From Desulfonatronospira thiodismutans ASO3-1 (lineage in GTDB: Bacteria; Desulfobacterota; Desulfovibrionia; Desulfovibrionales; Desulfonatronovibrionaceae): a DNA stretch of 64,000 bases. This document shows positions 15,474 through 24,521 of the stretch, piece after piece. Below the pieces are notes generated by a model. The model ran no database searches, was not told the DNA's origin, and worked only from the letters and a program-made list of their open reading frames with translations. Position 1 is the stretch's first letter, and every line of letters begins with the position of its first letter. The stretch spans positions 873,490 to 937,489 of the forward strand of contig NZ_ACJN02000002.1 in the NCBI RefSeq assembly GCF_000174435.1, written 5' to 3'. The translations under genes and the position numbers were made by a program.

Positions 15474-18389
15474 TTACAGAAGGCGGAAGCTGTTTTCCAG
15501 TTCCAGTTCCTCCTGGTGCTCTTCTATCTGGCTCTGGCCTCCAAGAATACTTATGACACCTTTGTCTTCCCTGAGGGCCTGGTCCAGGGCCTGTCCAAAT
15601 TCCCGGAAGTTTTCCACTGAAGCGCCAAGTATCTCATCTCTTATATTCTGGCGATATTCGTCGGTAATATTGGCCAGAAAGCGGATCATGGATGAAAAGC
15701 CTTTGGCGTCCGGCAACTGGTAGCTGTCCATTTCCCCTACAGCGCCGATAACCGCCTTTTCCACTTCTTCAGGGTCCAGGTCCGGCCTGGAAAGGTAGGC
15801 CCCGGAGCCGGCAAAGGCCTGCAGTGTTTTTGTAATGTTGGGGTCGCGGTAGGAGGTAAAGGCCATGACATTGTTGAAATGGTCGTAGCTGCTGAAGGCT
15901 CCGTAAGCTCCCCCCTGGACCCGGATCTTGTCCCAGAGCCAGCTGGCACGCAAAAACCTTGTAGCTGCCATGGATGACCCGTGAAAACGGTAGGATCCTG
16001 ACTCCAGGTCCACGGCCCGGCCTACGTAGTTTACCCGGGCCGGTATATAAAGGGCCTCGTTGCCGGGAGTGCAGCTCCATTTCCAGTGCTGACGGGACGC
16101 CTCTTCCCGGGGGATCTCTTGCAGAAAGTCCTGCAGGTATTGGCGGCCCTGGTCCAGGGCGTCTTCTTCGGCGGTGATATTGACCAGCATGCTGCCTTTA
16201 TGTACCAGCAAAGACTTGATGCCTTCCAGGTCGGAAAGGACCTGGTCCCAGTTTTTCTCTATTTTTTCCAGAAGATGTCGTAGAAACAGCAGGTAGGTCA
16301 CACCGGACATATGTTCCTGGGCCCAGTCCGCTTCCGAGTACCTGGCCTTGAGGCGCATGCCCACCACCCGGTGTCCCGCAGGCACCAGGGCCTGCTCCAG
16401 GCCGGATTTTTCTTCCAGGACCATCTGTCTGAAACGTTCTTTATTGTCCAGCTTGACCTGGGTGAGAATGTCCCTGAATATTTTGAACATGTCCGGAACT
16501 TTTTCCGGCAGGGATTTGCCACGTAGAAAAAGCCGGCAGGTGCTTTCACTGCTGCCGCGTACAGAATGGGAAAAAGGCACCGGGACAATGCCTCCGGTGA
16601 GCTGCCTTATCCTGGTGGTCAGGGCGGTGTAGTCCTGGCTGAAGGTGCCTATCTCCAACAGGGCCCTGCCGAAAAGCGGTACATAGGACAGGTATTTCTG
16701 GGGCAGAAAGTGCAGATCCATTCCCAGATCCAGGTAGAAAATCCCTGAGGTGGGCTGCGGGTGCATGAGCAGGGTGGCTTCTTGAACCTTCTCTTCCCTT
16801 CTGGGCACGGTGCGGATTTGTGGTTCCATATCCGACCGGGTAAGCCTGGGGATTCTGGCCAGTTCTTCCGGGTCGTCGGGTTCTTCCTGCCATTTCATGA
16901 GCTTCTGGGTGCTTTCCACCAGTTCCTGCATCTGTTTCTGGTCCAGTTGTTTCCTGGCTTCTTCCAGGCGCTGGTTTTCCATTTCCTGGATTCTGCGCTC
17001 CATGTCGCTGTCGGGCCTTAGAAGAACCACAGTCCTGTGGGTATTATCCAGGAAATGTTCCTGGATCAGGTTTTCAAAGACCTTCTCCCCCTGTTCCAGC
17101 CTCAGCTTTATCTGTTCCAGGACGTCGCTGAATTCCAGAAGGGAAAAAGGGCTTTCATCGTAGAGCCAGGTGCTGAGCGCTCTGAACATCACTGCCAGTC
17201 CCCGGGGGAAGGATCCGGTGTTGTTTTCGCGCAGGGCGAACTCCACGCTGCTCATGGCGGCCTGGACTATTTCCGGGTCGATACCGTTGCGGGCCAGGTC
17301 CTGCAGGGTCTCCTGGATGAGAGCCTCCACCCGGTCCAGGTTTTCCGGGGGCACTCCTTTCATGCCTGTGGAGTAGTACATTTGAAAAATGTCGGTCTCC
17401 AGGCCCACCCCGGCCAGATCCTCGCCGAGACCGGACTCAATGAGCCTCCGGCGCAGGGGTGAAGCAGGCATGCCGGTGAGGATGAAGTCCAGGATGCGCA
17501 GCCCGAGATTCAACTGAGGATAGCTGGTTTCCGGCAGAAGCCAGTTTATGGTCAGGTAGCACCTTGGATCGCTTTCGTCGGTGGCGCTGTAGCTCTCCTC
17601 CACCCTTTTCTGCATGTCGGTTCTGGGCTGGGTATTGACCTGCGAATTAACATCCAGGGGATCGAACTGATCCAGAAATTCTCCCACCCGGTCCAGGCGC
17701 TCCTGCTCCGGGTCGTCGCCGTAAAAGAAAATCCAGGCATTGGATGGATGGTAAAACTTTTTGTGAAACTGAATGAAGTCGTCGTAAGTAAGGTTTAAAA
17801 TTTCCTCGGGGATCCCTCCTGAATCCAGTCCGTAAGTACCTTGAGGGTACAGGGACTGCTGGGAGTACTCGGCAAGGAGGCTCTCCGGCGAAGAGTATGC
17901 GCCTTTCATCTCGTTGTAGACAACCCCCTTGAATTTAAGGGGAGCGTCCTGAGAGGGCAGCTCATAGTGCCAGCCTTCCTGGGCAAACACCTCCGGGGGG
18001 ATATTGGGGAAAAATACGGCGTCCAGATATACGTCCATAAGGTTGTACAGGTCCTGCCGGTTCTGGCTGGCCACCGGGTAGCAGGTCTTGTCCGGGAAGG
18101 TTATGGCGTTTAAAAAGGTCTGAACCGAGCTTTTCAAGAGTTCCACAAAGGGTTCCTTGACCCTGTATCTGCGGGAACCACAAAGCACTGAATGCTCCAG
18201 GATGTGCGCCACCCCCGTGTTGTCCCTGGGCGGGGTGCGAAAGGTGATGCCGAAAACTTTGTTTTCATCCTGGTTGGTCATGGACAGAACCCTGGCCCCG
18301 GTCTTCTGGTGCTCGAAAAGGCGGGCCAGGGAGTTGATTTCCGGGATGTGCCTTTCTTCCACGAGGCGGAATCTATTGGCTTGCTGCAC
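15474..18389 (-). CDS. M16 zinc metalloprotease, PreP/Cym1-like
   Basis: 971 residues, the length of presequence-protease-type M16C enzymes (two halves closing as a chamber). The inverted zinc motif HxxEH is at residues 62-66 (HILEH), and the distal glutamate lies in the YNEMKGAYSSPESLL segment. FPDKTCYPVAS and GWHYEL are further family features. These enzymes degrade peptides in the cytosol or an organelle. No signal peptide is seen. Translation starts at a GTG with GGAGG about six bases upstream. It is monocistronic. The very long C-terminal half with GGAYGAFSSYD is the second, inactive M16 lobe. Confidence 0.93.
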   Translation of the reverse strand: MQQANRFRLVEERHIPEINSLARLFEHQKTGARVLSMTNQDENKVFGITFRTPPRDNTGVAHILEHSVLCGSRRYRVKEPFVELLKSSVQTFLNAITFPDKTCYPVASQNRQDLYNLMDVYLDAVFFPNIPPEVFAQEGWHYELPSQDAPLKFKGVVYNEMKGAYSSPESLLAEYSQQSLYPQGTYGLDSGGIPEEILNLTYDDFIQFHKKFYHPSNAWIFFYGDDPEQERLDRVGEFLDQFDPLDVNSQVNTQPRTDMQKRVEESYSATDESDPRCYLTINWLLPETSYPQLNLGLRILDFILTGMPASPLRRRLIESGLGEDLAGVGLETDIFQMYYSTGMKGVPPENLDRVEALIQETLQDLARNGIDPEIVQAAMSSVEFALRENNTGSFPRGLAVMFRALSTWLYDESPFSLLEFSDVLEQIKLRLEQGEKVFENLIQEHFLDNTHRTVVLLRPDSDMERRIQEMENQRLEEARKQLDQKQMQELVESTQKLMKWQEEPDDPEELARIPRLTRSDMEPQIRTVPRREEKVQEATLLMHPQPTSGIFYLDLGMDLHFLPQKYLSYVPLFGRALLEIGTFSQDYTALTTRIRQLTGGIVPVPFSHSVRGSSESTCRLFLRGKSLPEKVPDMFKIFRDILTQVKLDNKERFRQMVLEEKSGLEQALVPAGHRVVGMRLKARYSEADWAQEHMSGVTYLLFLRHLLEKIEKNWDQVLSDLEGIKSLLVHKGSMLVNITAEEDALDQGRQYLQDFLQEIPREEASRQHWKWSCTPGNEALYIPARVNYVGRAVDLESGSYRFHGSSMAATRFLRASWLWDKIRVQGGAYGAFSSYDHFNNVMAFTSYRDPNITKTLQAFAGSGAYLSRPDLDPEEVEKAVIGAVGEMDSYQLPDAKGFSSMIRFLANITDEYRQNIRDEILGASVENFREFGQALDQALREDKGVISILGGQSQIEEHQEELELENSFRLL

Positions 18390-18655
18390 TTTTTCCTCCG
18401 TATGAGAGATTTTGTCTAAAATTGTTCAAAGGCTACCAGCATAAATTGAATCAGAGATAAACTCAACCTCTGGCGGGTTCCCTGAATGGTAAAAAAGCAT
18501 GGAAGAGTCCGGGTGGTTACTGAAACGCGGGATGGACAAGCACAGTTATTTGGGCTAAATTTTGCGTGCTGAAAGTCAAAGTCAAAATTGAGCTTTTTTG
18601 CCCTGTTTCAACCGCGCTGGTTGTCTTCTGAAAACCCTGAACAACTGAAATTCAA

Positions 18656-19501
18656 ATGGATATTATATCTTCCTGTTCCCAGGTTCAACAGACCTGCATG
18701 CAGGCCAGGCATTCCGGCAGGACCCTGGCCCTGGTGCCCACCATGGGTTATTTTCACCAAGGGCATTTAAGCCTCATGCGCTGGGCCAGGGAATACTGCG
18801 ATCTGCTGGTGGTTTCTCTTTTCGTCAATCCGGCCCAGTTCGGTGCCGGAGAAGACTATCAGCACTATCCCCGGGATCTGGACAGCGATGTGACTGCGGC
18901 CAGCGAGGAGGGGGTGGATATACTCTTTACGCCGGGCCAGGGTAGTCTTTATCCTGAAGATTATGCTACCTGGGTGGAGGTGGAGGGAATGTCCGGAAAG
19001 CTCTGCGGCAGGTCCAGGCCCGAGCATTTTCGTGGCGTGGCCACTGTGGTCTGCAAGCTTTTCAACCTTACCTGTCCGCACAAGGCTGTATTCGGGCAGA
19101 AAGACTGGCAGCAGCTGATAATTATCCGCAAGATGGCCAGGGATTTGAATATTCCCGTGGAAGTGGTGGGCAGGCCCATTGTGCGCCAAGAGGACGGGCT
19201 GGCCATGAGTTCGCGGAATGCTTATCTGGACCGGGAGCAAAGAAAAGCCGCGCCCATGGTTTACCAGGGCCTTTTATATGCCCGGGAAAGGTTTGAGTCG
19301 GGCCTTACAGACCCTGGTCAACTGGAACGGGAGCTTGAAAGATATTACCAGAAGAATCTTCCCCAGGGAGAGATCGATTACGTGCAGATAGTGGACTGCA
19401 ATACCCTGGACAGGCCGGACACATTAAAGCCCGGGGCGTTGGCGGCAGTGGCCCTCAAGCTTGGTCCAGCCAGGCTCATTGACAATATTCTTCTTGGTTA
19501 A
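18656..19501 (+). CDS. panC: Pantothenate synthetase
   Basis: 281 residues. It joins pantoate and beta-alanine using ATP, in coenzyme A synthesis. The HxGH nucleotide motif is H34-QG-H37 in VPTMGYFHQGHLSL. Further family motifs include FVNPAQFG, FRGVATVVCKLFN, FGQKDWQQL and the KMSKS-like GLAMSSRNAYL. Length is normal. panD follows 87 bp later and makes beta-alanine, so the two supply one pathway. The Shine-Dalgarno sequence is weak. The 266-bp gap upstream holds the divergent promoters with the M16 gene and no gene. Confidence 0.96.
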   Translation: MDIISSCSQVQQTCMQARHSGRTLALVPTMGYFHQGHLSLMRWAREYCDLLVVSLFVNPAQFGAGEDYQHYPRDLDSDVTAASEEGVDILFTPGQGSLYPEDYATWVEVEGMSGKLCGRSRPEHFRGVATVVCKLFNLTCPHKAVFGQKDWQQLIIIRKMARDLNIPVEVVGRPIVRQEDGLAMSSRNAYLDREQRKAAPMVYQGLLYARERFESGLTDPGQLERELERYYQKNLPQGEIDYVQIVDCNTLDRPDTLKPGALAAVALKLGPARLIDNILLG

Positions 19502-19588
19502 TACTGCAATATATTGTCAAAAAGCCCCGCAACGGCTTTTCCTATAGTCTTTTAACAGCAGCAGACAGCAAGAGATAAACCATCAACC

Positions 19589-19948
19589 ATGCCTTTACGA
19601 ACTTTTTTACAGGCCAAGATACACAGGGCCACACTGACTGGAGCATGCCTGGACTACGAGGGCAGCATATCAATCTGTCCGGAACTTTTGGAGATCTCGG
19701 GGATTATTCCTTTTGAGCAGGTGGATGTTTACAACCTGGACAACGGGGAGCGCCTGACTACCTATGCAATTCGCGGAGAACCCGGGGAGATAAGGCTTAA
19801 CGGTGCTGCGGCCCACAAGGGCAGCCCGGGGCAGAAGGTGATCATTGCCGCCTACTGCCTGCTGGATGCCCGGGAGCAAAAAGAGCATATCCCCAGTGTG
19901 GTCCTGGTGGACGGGGCCAACAAGGCAAAGGGGCAGCAGCATGGATGA
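19589..19948 (+). CDS. panD: Aspartate 1-decarboxylase proenzyme
   Basis: 119 residues. It makes beta-alanine from L-aspartate. Self-cleavage occurs before S26 in the YEGSIS motif to give the pyruvoyl group; K10/H12 in the N-terminus (QAKIHRATLT) and the YAIRGE, NGAAAH segments also match. It follows panC. Its stop codon overlaps the start of the next gene (ATGGATGA), so they are translationally coupled. Confidence 0.96.
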   Translation: MPLRTFLQAKIHRATLTGACLDYEGSISICPELLEISGIIPFEQVDVYNLDNGERLTTYAIRGEPGEIRLNGAAAHKGSPGQKVIIAAYCLLDAREQKEHIPSVVLVDGANKAKGQQHG

Positions 19949-20597
19949 TCGCCGGGAACAGTTGTCCCTTTTCGGCCGTGTGCGCAAGTTTTTAAAGGTG
20001 AATATCCTGGCCGGGATACTGTTTCTGGCCCCGATAGTGGCTACCTTTTTCATTTTAAAGGTTACCATAGAGTGGATAGACCGTATCCTGCTCATTATTC
20101 CCCCTGCGTACCGCCCGGAGAATTTCATGCCTTTCCCGGTCCCTGGGCTGGGCCTGATTCTGCTTTTGCTGGTGCTGATCTTTTCCGGGATGTTTGTCCG
20201 CAATTATCTGGGCAAAAAGCTGGTGTATATATGGGAGCGAATTGTTGAGCATATTCCCATAGTCAATAAGATTTATACAGCGGTAAAGCAGCTTCTGGAT
20301 ACCATAGCCAGGGGCACGGCCAAGGACTTCAAGCGGGTGGTGCTTGTGGAATACCCCAGGCAGGGAATGTATGCCATGGCCTATGTTACCGGAGTCGCAG
20401 TGGGCGAGCTGCAGGAAAAGACCAAAAGAAGAATGGTCAATGTATACGTGCCCACTACTCCCAACCCTACCTCCGGTTTTTATCTCATGGTACCCGAAGA
20501 TGAAACCATACCCCTGGACATGAGCGTGGAGGATTCCTTCAAGCTGCTTATGTCCGGCGGAATACTCACCCCGGAAAAGAAAGATGAAAAGGGTTAG
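19941..20597 (+). CDS. DUF502 membrane protein
   Basis: 218 residues starting at the ATG at 19941, inside the last codons of panD; a longer in-frame start at 19845 would lie wholly within panD and is not used. Two membrane helices (about 20-43 and 71-93) precede a soluble domain with [21 protein letters not shown] and [11 protein letters not shown], signatures of DUF502. The family is widespread and of unknown function, often suggested to act at the envelope. It lies between panD and metK with 2 bp to metK, so it is part of a panC-panD-DUF502-metK operon. Confidence 0.9.
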   Translation: MDDRREQLSLFGRVRKFLKVNILAGILFLAPIVATFFILKVTIEWIDRILLIIPPAYRPENFMPFPVPGLGLILLLLVLIFSGMFVRNYLGKKLVYIWERIVEHIPIVNKIYTAVKQLLDTIARGTAKDFKRVVLVEYPRQGMYAMAYVTGVAVGELQEKTKRRMVNVYVPTTPNPTSGFYLMVPEDETIPLDMSVEDSFKLLMSGGILTPEKKDEKG

Positions 20598-20599
20598 TT

Positions 20600-21769
20600 A
20601 TGTTCCTATCCAATAAAAACTATGTGTTTACTTCCGAGTCCGCCACCGAGGGTCATCCGGACAAGGTGGCGGACCAGATTTCAGATGCGGTGCTGGATGC
20701 TATTCTGGCCCAGGACAAACACTCCAAGGTGGCTTGTGAGACCTTAGTCACCACGGGACTTGCCTTTATTGCCGGAGAGATCACCACCAGTGGATATGCA
20801 GACTTGCCGGGCATTGTCAGGCAGACCCTGCGCGAGATAGGCTATAACAGTTCAGAAATGGGGTTTGACTGGGAGACCTGCTCGGTTCTTTCTTCCATAG
20901 ACAAACAGTCCCCTGACATTGCCATGGGCGTTGATCGCAAATCCCAGGAGGACCAGGGAGCAGGGGACCAGGGCATGATGTTTGGATATGCCGTGCGGGA
21001 GAATCCCCTGCTTATTCCGGCGCCCATATATTATGCCCACAGGCTCTCCAGGAGACTGGCTTATGTGCGCAAGAGGCGGATACTGGACTTTCTGCGGCCA
21101 GATGGCAAAACCGAGGTCAGCGTAGAGTATATAAACGGCAAGCCTGAAAGAATTGATTATGTGGTCATTGCCTGTCAGCACAACGAGGATGTTTCTTACG
21201 AAGATCTGGTTGAGGCTGTGCGGGAGGAAGTGATTTTCCATACCCTGCCTCCGGAAATGCTGGATAAAAATACGCGAATCTTTGTCAACACTACCTCCAG
21301 GTTTGTGCTGGGCGGTCCCATGGCGGACTGTGGACTTACCGGGCGTAAGATCATTCAGGATACTTACGGCGGCATGGGCAATCATGGCGGCGGGGCCTTT
21401 TCCGGGAAAGATCCTTCCAAGGTGGATCGAAGTGCAGGCTACATGGCCAGGTACATTGCCAAAAATATAGTGGCTGCAGAACTGGCTCAGCGCTGCGAGG
21501 TGCAGATTGCTTACGCCATAGGCGTAGCTGAGCCTGTGTCCATAATGGTTACCTCATGGGGGACGGGGCAGGTGCCGGACCATGTTCTGACCCAGGCGGT
21601 GCGGGAGGTCTTTGACCTGCGGCCCTATCACATCATAAGACGTCTTAACCTGCTGCGGCCCGTTTACAGCCAAACTTCCTGTTACGGTCATTTCGGCCGG
21701 GATCACCCGGATTTTACCTGGGAGTTTACCGATGCTGCTGACGACCTGAAAACTGCGTGCAGGGTATAA
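20600..21769 (+). CDS. metK: S-adenosylmethionine synthetase
   Basis: 389 residues. Makes SAM from methionine and ATP. Motifs: [20 protein letters not shown] at the N-terminus, DQGMMFGYA in the middle, the phosphate loop [20 protein letters not shown], and [11 protein letters not shown] near the end. Length is typical. It lies 2 bp after the DUF502 gene and ends an operon. The region directly after the stop is filled by GGGATT heptamer repeats. Confidence 0.98.
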   Translation: MFLSNKNYVFTSESATEGHPDKVADQISDAVLDAILAQDKHSKVACETLVTTGLAFIAGEITTSGYADLPGIVRQTLREIGYNSSEMGFDWETCSVLSSIDKQSPDIAMGVDRKSQEDQGAGDQGMMFGYAVRENPLLIPAPIYYAHRLSRRLAYVRKRRILDFLRPDGKTEVSVEYINGKPERIDYVVIACQHNEDVSYEDLVEAVREEVIFHTLPPEMLDKNTRIFVNTTSRFVLGGPMADCGLTGRKIIQDTYGGMGNHGGGAFSGKDPSKVDRSAGYMARYIAKNIVAAELAQRCEVQIAYAIGVAEPVSIMVTSWGTGQVPDHVLTQAVREVFDLRPYHIIRRLNLLRPVYSQTSCYGHFGRDHPDFTWEFTDAADDLKTACRV

Positions 21770-21771
21770 AG

Positions 21772-21906
21772 GATTCTGGGATTGGGGAATTTAGGGATTG
21801 GGGAATTGAGGAATTCAGGGATTGGGGGGATTGGGGAATTTAGGGATTGGGGAATTTAGGGATTGGAGGAATTGGGGGATTGGGGGATTGGGGGATTGGG
21901 GGATTA
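21772..21906 (+). repeat. Degenerate heptamer tandem repeat (GGGGATT type)
   Basis: From three bases after the metK stop codon the sequence consists of about 19 imperfect 7-bp units such as GGATTGG, GGAATTT, GGGATTG and GGGGGAT. The last four units (GGGGGATT...) are nearly identical. A similar run follows polA at 41420. No coding capacity. Confidence 0.8.
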
Positions 21907-21948
21907 TGTTTACGCAGTGTTTTACTTGTTTGAGGGTTTGTATCAGAA

Positions 21949-22761
21949 ATGGCAAATAATCTAACCACCAAGGTCAAGGATTTTTTATTGTCCAGGTCCG
22001 TCCAGGAACACAGGGAACTGCCCAACGACTTTGATCTGTTGGAGATGCCCCTTGAGGCGGTGCTGGCTTACTGGCTTTCTGTGGGCAAGGTCATGTCCTC
22101 CAGGGACGCATCATTTCTTGCGCGTGAAAGGGAGAATACCTCCGAGCCTTTCATCAGTCATCTGCTGGGACTGCTTGGCTCTTCCCTGGCCCCGGAAAAG
22201 GTGGAGAAGTACGCAGCAGTGAAGAAGAAGACCATTATCGATGACCTGCAGCGCAAATTTGTTCTCATGTCCATTTCCATCCTGGGGATGGCCACCAATG
22301 AAAACCCCCAGAAGGTGCTCATCAGGATTATCTCCAAGTTTTCCATATCCCCTGTTTATGAAAAACAGATTTTTGAAGCCGCCCAGGCGGCACTGAGCGG
22401 GCTGGACCAGAATGAAGCCCACAGAAAACGCTTTTTGAACGTTGATCACAGGATGAAACTGGAATCACTGATACTCAATCTCATCATCCACAACATGCTC
22501 TCCAGGCGACTGGGAGGCAAGGAGTTGAAGGAATATATCTCTTATGTTCGCTCGTTCTATTTTGCGGAAGGTCTGTCCTATATTATTGACGGATTTGAAT
22601 ATGATTTTATCAAATACAGGCTCAACCTGCAAAAAAAGGCTATCCTGGATCTTACCGAAACCAAGATGGACATGTCCCTGAACCTGTGTTCCGGGATCAA
22701 GGCCGGGATGTCCTATGATGACCTGAAGCTGGTGGGGTCATCCTATATGTTGTCGGAATAA
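21949..22761 (+). CDS. Hypothetical helical protein
   Basis: 270 residues, soluble, mostly helical by composition, with no signal peptide or membrane helix. Recognisable features: a central basic stretch KYAAVKKKTIIDDLQRKF, then segments rich in Leu/Ile, and a C-terminal half with YVRSFYFAEGLSYIIDGFEYDF. I do not recognise a family. It is flanked upstream by the heptamer repeat and downstream by a palindromic element and terminator, so it is monocistronic. The long open frame with ordinary codon use supports a real gene; no Shine-Dalgarno stands out. Confidence 0.75.
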   Translation: MANNLTTKVKDFLLSRSVQEHRELPNDFDLLEMPLEAVLAYWLSVGKVMSSRDASFLARERENTSEPFISHLLGLLGSSLAPEKVEKYAAVKKKTIIDDLQRKFVLMSISILGMATNENPQKVLIRIISKFSISPVYEKQIFEAAQAALSGLDQNEAHRKRFLNVDHRMKLESLILNLIIHNMLSRRLGGKELKEYISYVRSFYFAEGLSYIIDGFEYDFIKYRLNLQKKAILDLTETKMDMSLNLCSGIKAGMSYDDLKLVGSSYMLSE

Positions 22762-22770
22762 GGGAATAAA

Positions 22771-22848
22771 AGGTAACCATTCAGGGGGTACTCGGTGTTG
22801 ATTACTGCCCCCGGGCCGATTTCGGCACGCCCCTGAATGATTACCTTC
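22771..22848. repeat. Palindromic element related to the MITE-like repeat
   Basis: AGGTAACCATTCAGGGGG at the left pairs with CCCCTGAATGATTACCTT at the right. The ends match the terminal repeats of the element at 10160-10334, but the inside is different and shorter (CCCCCGGGCCGATTTCGGC). It lies just after the stop codon of the 21949 gene. Confidence 0.65.
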
Positions 22849-22961
22849 GCGTCAGTTCAATGACGATACCGCCTGCCGGCTTACCGAAGATTTTGTCCTC
22901 AACAGGGATAATCAGCCATAAAAACAGCTTAAAGCCATGCATTGTTTTCAAGTAACCCGCT

Positions 22962-22987
22962 AAAAAAGGGCTGCTATGCCCTTTTTT
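22962..22987 (+). terminator. Terminator hairpin upstream of hsp20 cluster
   Basis: AAAAAAGGGC and GCCCTTTTTT form a perfect stem around TGCTAT. It ends transcription from the upstream gene before the hsp20 promoter, and could work in both directions. Confidence 0.75.
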
Positions 22988-23051
22988 ACATTCCTGCCAA
23001 CAGTTTTTCCTGTTTTAAAATTAGTTTTGTATAAATTTGCGTTGACCAGTC

Positions 23052-23109
23052 TTGACACCCCTGTTTTATTGTTTATTTATCTCTTTAGAAAATAAAACAA
23101 TGAAACGGA
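23052..23109 (+). promoter_or_regulatory. Promoter and AT-rich leader of the hsp20 cluster
   Basis: TTGACA at 23052-23057 is a good -35; a -10 near TATTTA (23074-23079) is poor. The leader contains an imperfect inverted repeat (ATTGTTTATTT and AAATAAAACAATG) ending just before the GGAGGTGAT ribosome-binding site. No sigma-32 CCCCAT element or CIRCE repeat is seen. The weak AU stem might act as a heat sensor, which is speculative. Confidence 0.4.
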
Positions 23110-23120
23110 GGTGATGAGAT

Positions 23121-23534
23121 ATGGTAATTGATCTGAGCAGCTTCTACAATGTACCGCGGCAGATGGACAGGTTCTTCGACGAGATCTGGAAACCATCAAT
23201 GATTAGTCAGAGGAGAAATGCCTATCCACCTGTGAATATCAGTGAGGATGTAAGTAATATATATGTACATCTTGAGATGCCGGGAGTCGATATAGAGGAT
23301 GTTGATATCACATTAAGTGATGGAAGCTTGGTTATAAAAGGCAATAGAAAACATGATACAGGCAATTACTACAGGCAGGAACGTCCTGCAGGTCTTTTTC
23401 AAAGGGTGATAAACCTTAACGTTCCAGTTGATGCAGACAAGGTAAAGGCCAGGATGAAAGACGGGATTCTGGACATAGTAGTGCCCAAAGCTGAAGAAGC
23501 CAAGCCCAAGAAGGTAAGCATCGAGGCGGAATAA
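23121..23534 (+). CDS. Hsp20 small heat-shock protein (first of three)
   Basis: 137 residues. A short N-terminal arm, then an alpha-crystallin domain from about residue 38 (PPVNISEDVSNIYVHLEMPGV) to 125, and a C-terminal KPKKVSIE tail. Family hallmark DGILDIVVPKAEE is present. Small heat-shock proteins hold unfolded proteins for ATP-dependent chaperones. GGAGGTGAT lies seven bases before the ATG; the same ribosome-binding site precedes all three hsp20 genes. The spacing to the next gene is 16 bp, so the three form one operon. Confidence 0.95.
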   Translation: MVIDLSSFYNVPRQMDRFFDEIWKPSMISQRRNAYPPVNISEDVSNIYVHLEMPGVDIEDVDITLSDGSLVIKGNRKHDTGNYYRQERPAGLFQRVINLNVPVDADKVKARMKDGILDIVVPKAEEAKPKKVSIEAE

Positions 23535-23550
23535 CAGGGAGGTGATGAAT

Positions 23551-23919
23551 ATGACCAATGAAGTGTTGAAAAGGGAAGCTCAAAACGTACCTCGTTTTTC
23601 ACCCAGCACGGATATAATTGAAAAAGAGGACGGTTTCCATATTTATCTGGATATGCCTGGCGTAACCAGGGAAAATTTAAACATTGACCTTCAGGATACA
23701 GACTTGGAAGTATCCGCCAGACCGGAATTTCCCAAGGTTGAAAACGCCAGCAACATACATATGGAGTTCGGTGATTGTGAGTATCGCAGGAGCTTTACCA
23801 TCTCTGACGTTGTAGACCGAAATAATATTAAGGCAACCATGAAAAATGGCGTGCTGGAATTATATCTGCCCAAAGCTGAGAAAGCCAAACCGCGCAAAAT
23901 TCAGATTGAAGCCGGTTAA
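23551..23919 (+). CDS. Hsp20 small heat-shock protein (second of three)
   Basis: 122 residues, starting at the ATG at 23551, seven bases after GGAGGTGAT; a GTG or ATG closer to this site (23542, 23545) would leave no spacer. The alpha-crystallin domain covers about 22-115 with IYLDMPGVTRENL and NGVLELYLPKAEK. The N-terminal arm is very short. It ends in PRKIQIEAG, without a clear IxI motif. It probably forms mixed oligomers with its neighbours; that is inferred. Confidence 0.93.
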   Translation: MTNEVLKREAQNVPRFSPSTDIIEKEDGFHIYLDMPGVTRENLNIDLQDTDLEVSARPEFPKVENASNIHMEFGDCEYRRSFTISDVVDRNNIKATMKNGVLELYLPKAEKAKPRKIQIEAG

Positions 23920-23947
23920 GACTTGAATATAAAAGGAGGTGATGGCA

Positions 23948-24415
23948 ATGATGGAACGTTTACTGCCAACCAGAAGAACAAATGCACCTGAAAGAAGAAC
24001 TGCCATGAGAACGCCCATGGACATGTTCGAGATGTTTGAAGATATGTGGAGAAGCCCTTTCCGGGGGATCGAGGAACTGGATCAGCAGTTTACCCCGGCA
24101 ATAGAGGTAAGCGAAAAGGAGAACGAGATAGTTGTCCGGGCTGAAGTCCCCGGTATGAGCCCTGAGGATATGGATATCAGGGTGGAAAACAATCATTTGA
24201 TCCTGAGTGGCGAGAAAAAGCACGAGCATAAAGACGAGAAGGAAAATCAGATACACAGGGAGTTTACTTATGGTCGGTTCTACCGCACCATCCCGCTCAG
24301 GGGAGAAGTTGATCCAGGAAATGTAAAGGCCAAATACAAGGATGGCGTATTGACTGTAAATGTACCCATGAACCCCGAAAGCACCAGGGCCAAGAAGATA
24401 GCCATAGAGAGCTAA
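23948..24415 (+). CDS. Hsp20 small heat-shock protein (third of three)
   Basis: 155 residues from the ATG at 23948, seven bases after GGAGGTGAT. It has a longer basic N-terminal arm (RLLPTRRTNAPERR) and an aromatic/Met-rich segment MDMFEMFEDMWRSPF, followed by the alpha-crystallin domain (about 45-145) with VRAEVPGMSPEDM, GEKKHEH and DGVLTVNVPM. This is class A HSP20-like, differing from the first two. A strong terminator follows. Confidence 0.95.
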   Translation: MMERLLPTRRTNAPERRTAMRTPMDMFEMFEDMWRSPFRGIEELDQQFTPAIEVSEKENEIVVRAEVPGMSPEDMDIRVENNHLILSGEKKHEHKDEKENQIHREFTYGRFYRTIPLRGEVDPGNVKAKYKDGVLTVNVPMNPESTRAKKIAIES

Positions 24416-24470
24416 AAGTACCGGCCGGATCGGGGGCTGAAAAAGGTCCGCCCCGGCCGGGACATACAGA

Positions 24471-24509
24471 AAAGGTCGCTACGTGAACTCACGTAGCGAC
24501 CTTTTTTTG
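24471..24509 (+). terminator. Strong bidirectional terminator after hsp20 cluster
   Basis: AAAGGTCGCTACGTGA and TCACGTAGCGACCTTT form a perfect stem with a 2-nt loop, flanked by A and T runs. It serves the hsp20 operon on the plus strand and the convergent small gene at 24522 on the minus strand. Confidence 0.9.
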
Positions 24510-24521
24510 TGATCAAAAAAA

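Noticed and set aside
23052-23080. Sigma-32 heat-shock promoter for the hsp20 genes
   Set aside because: CTTGAC matches the -35, but no CCCCAT-like -10 follows at the right distance.
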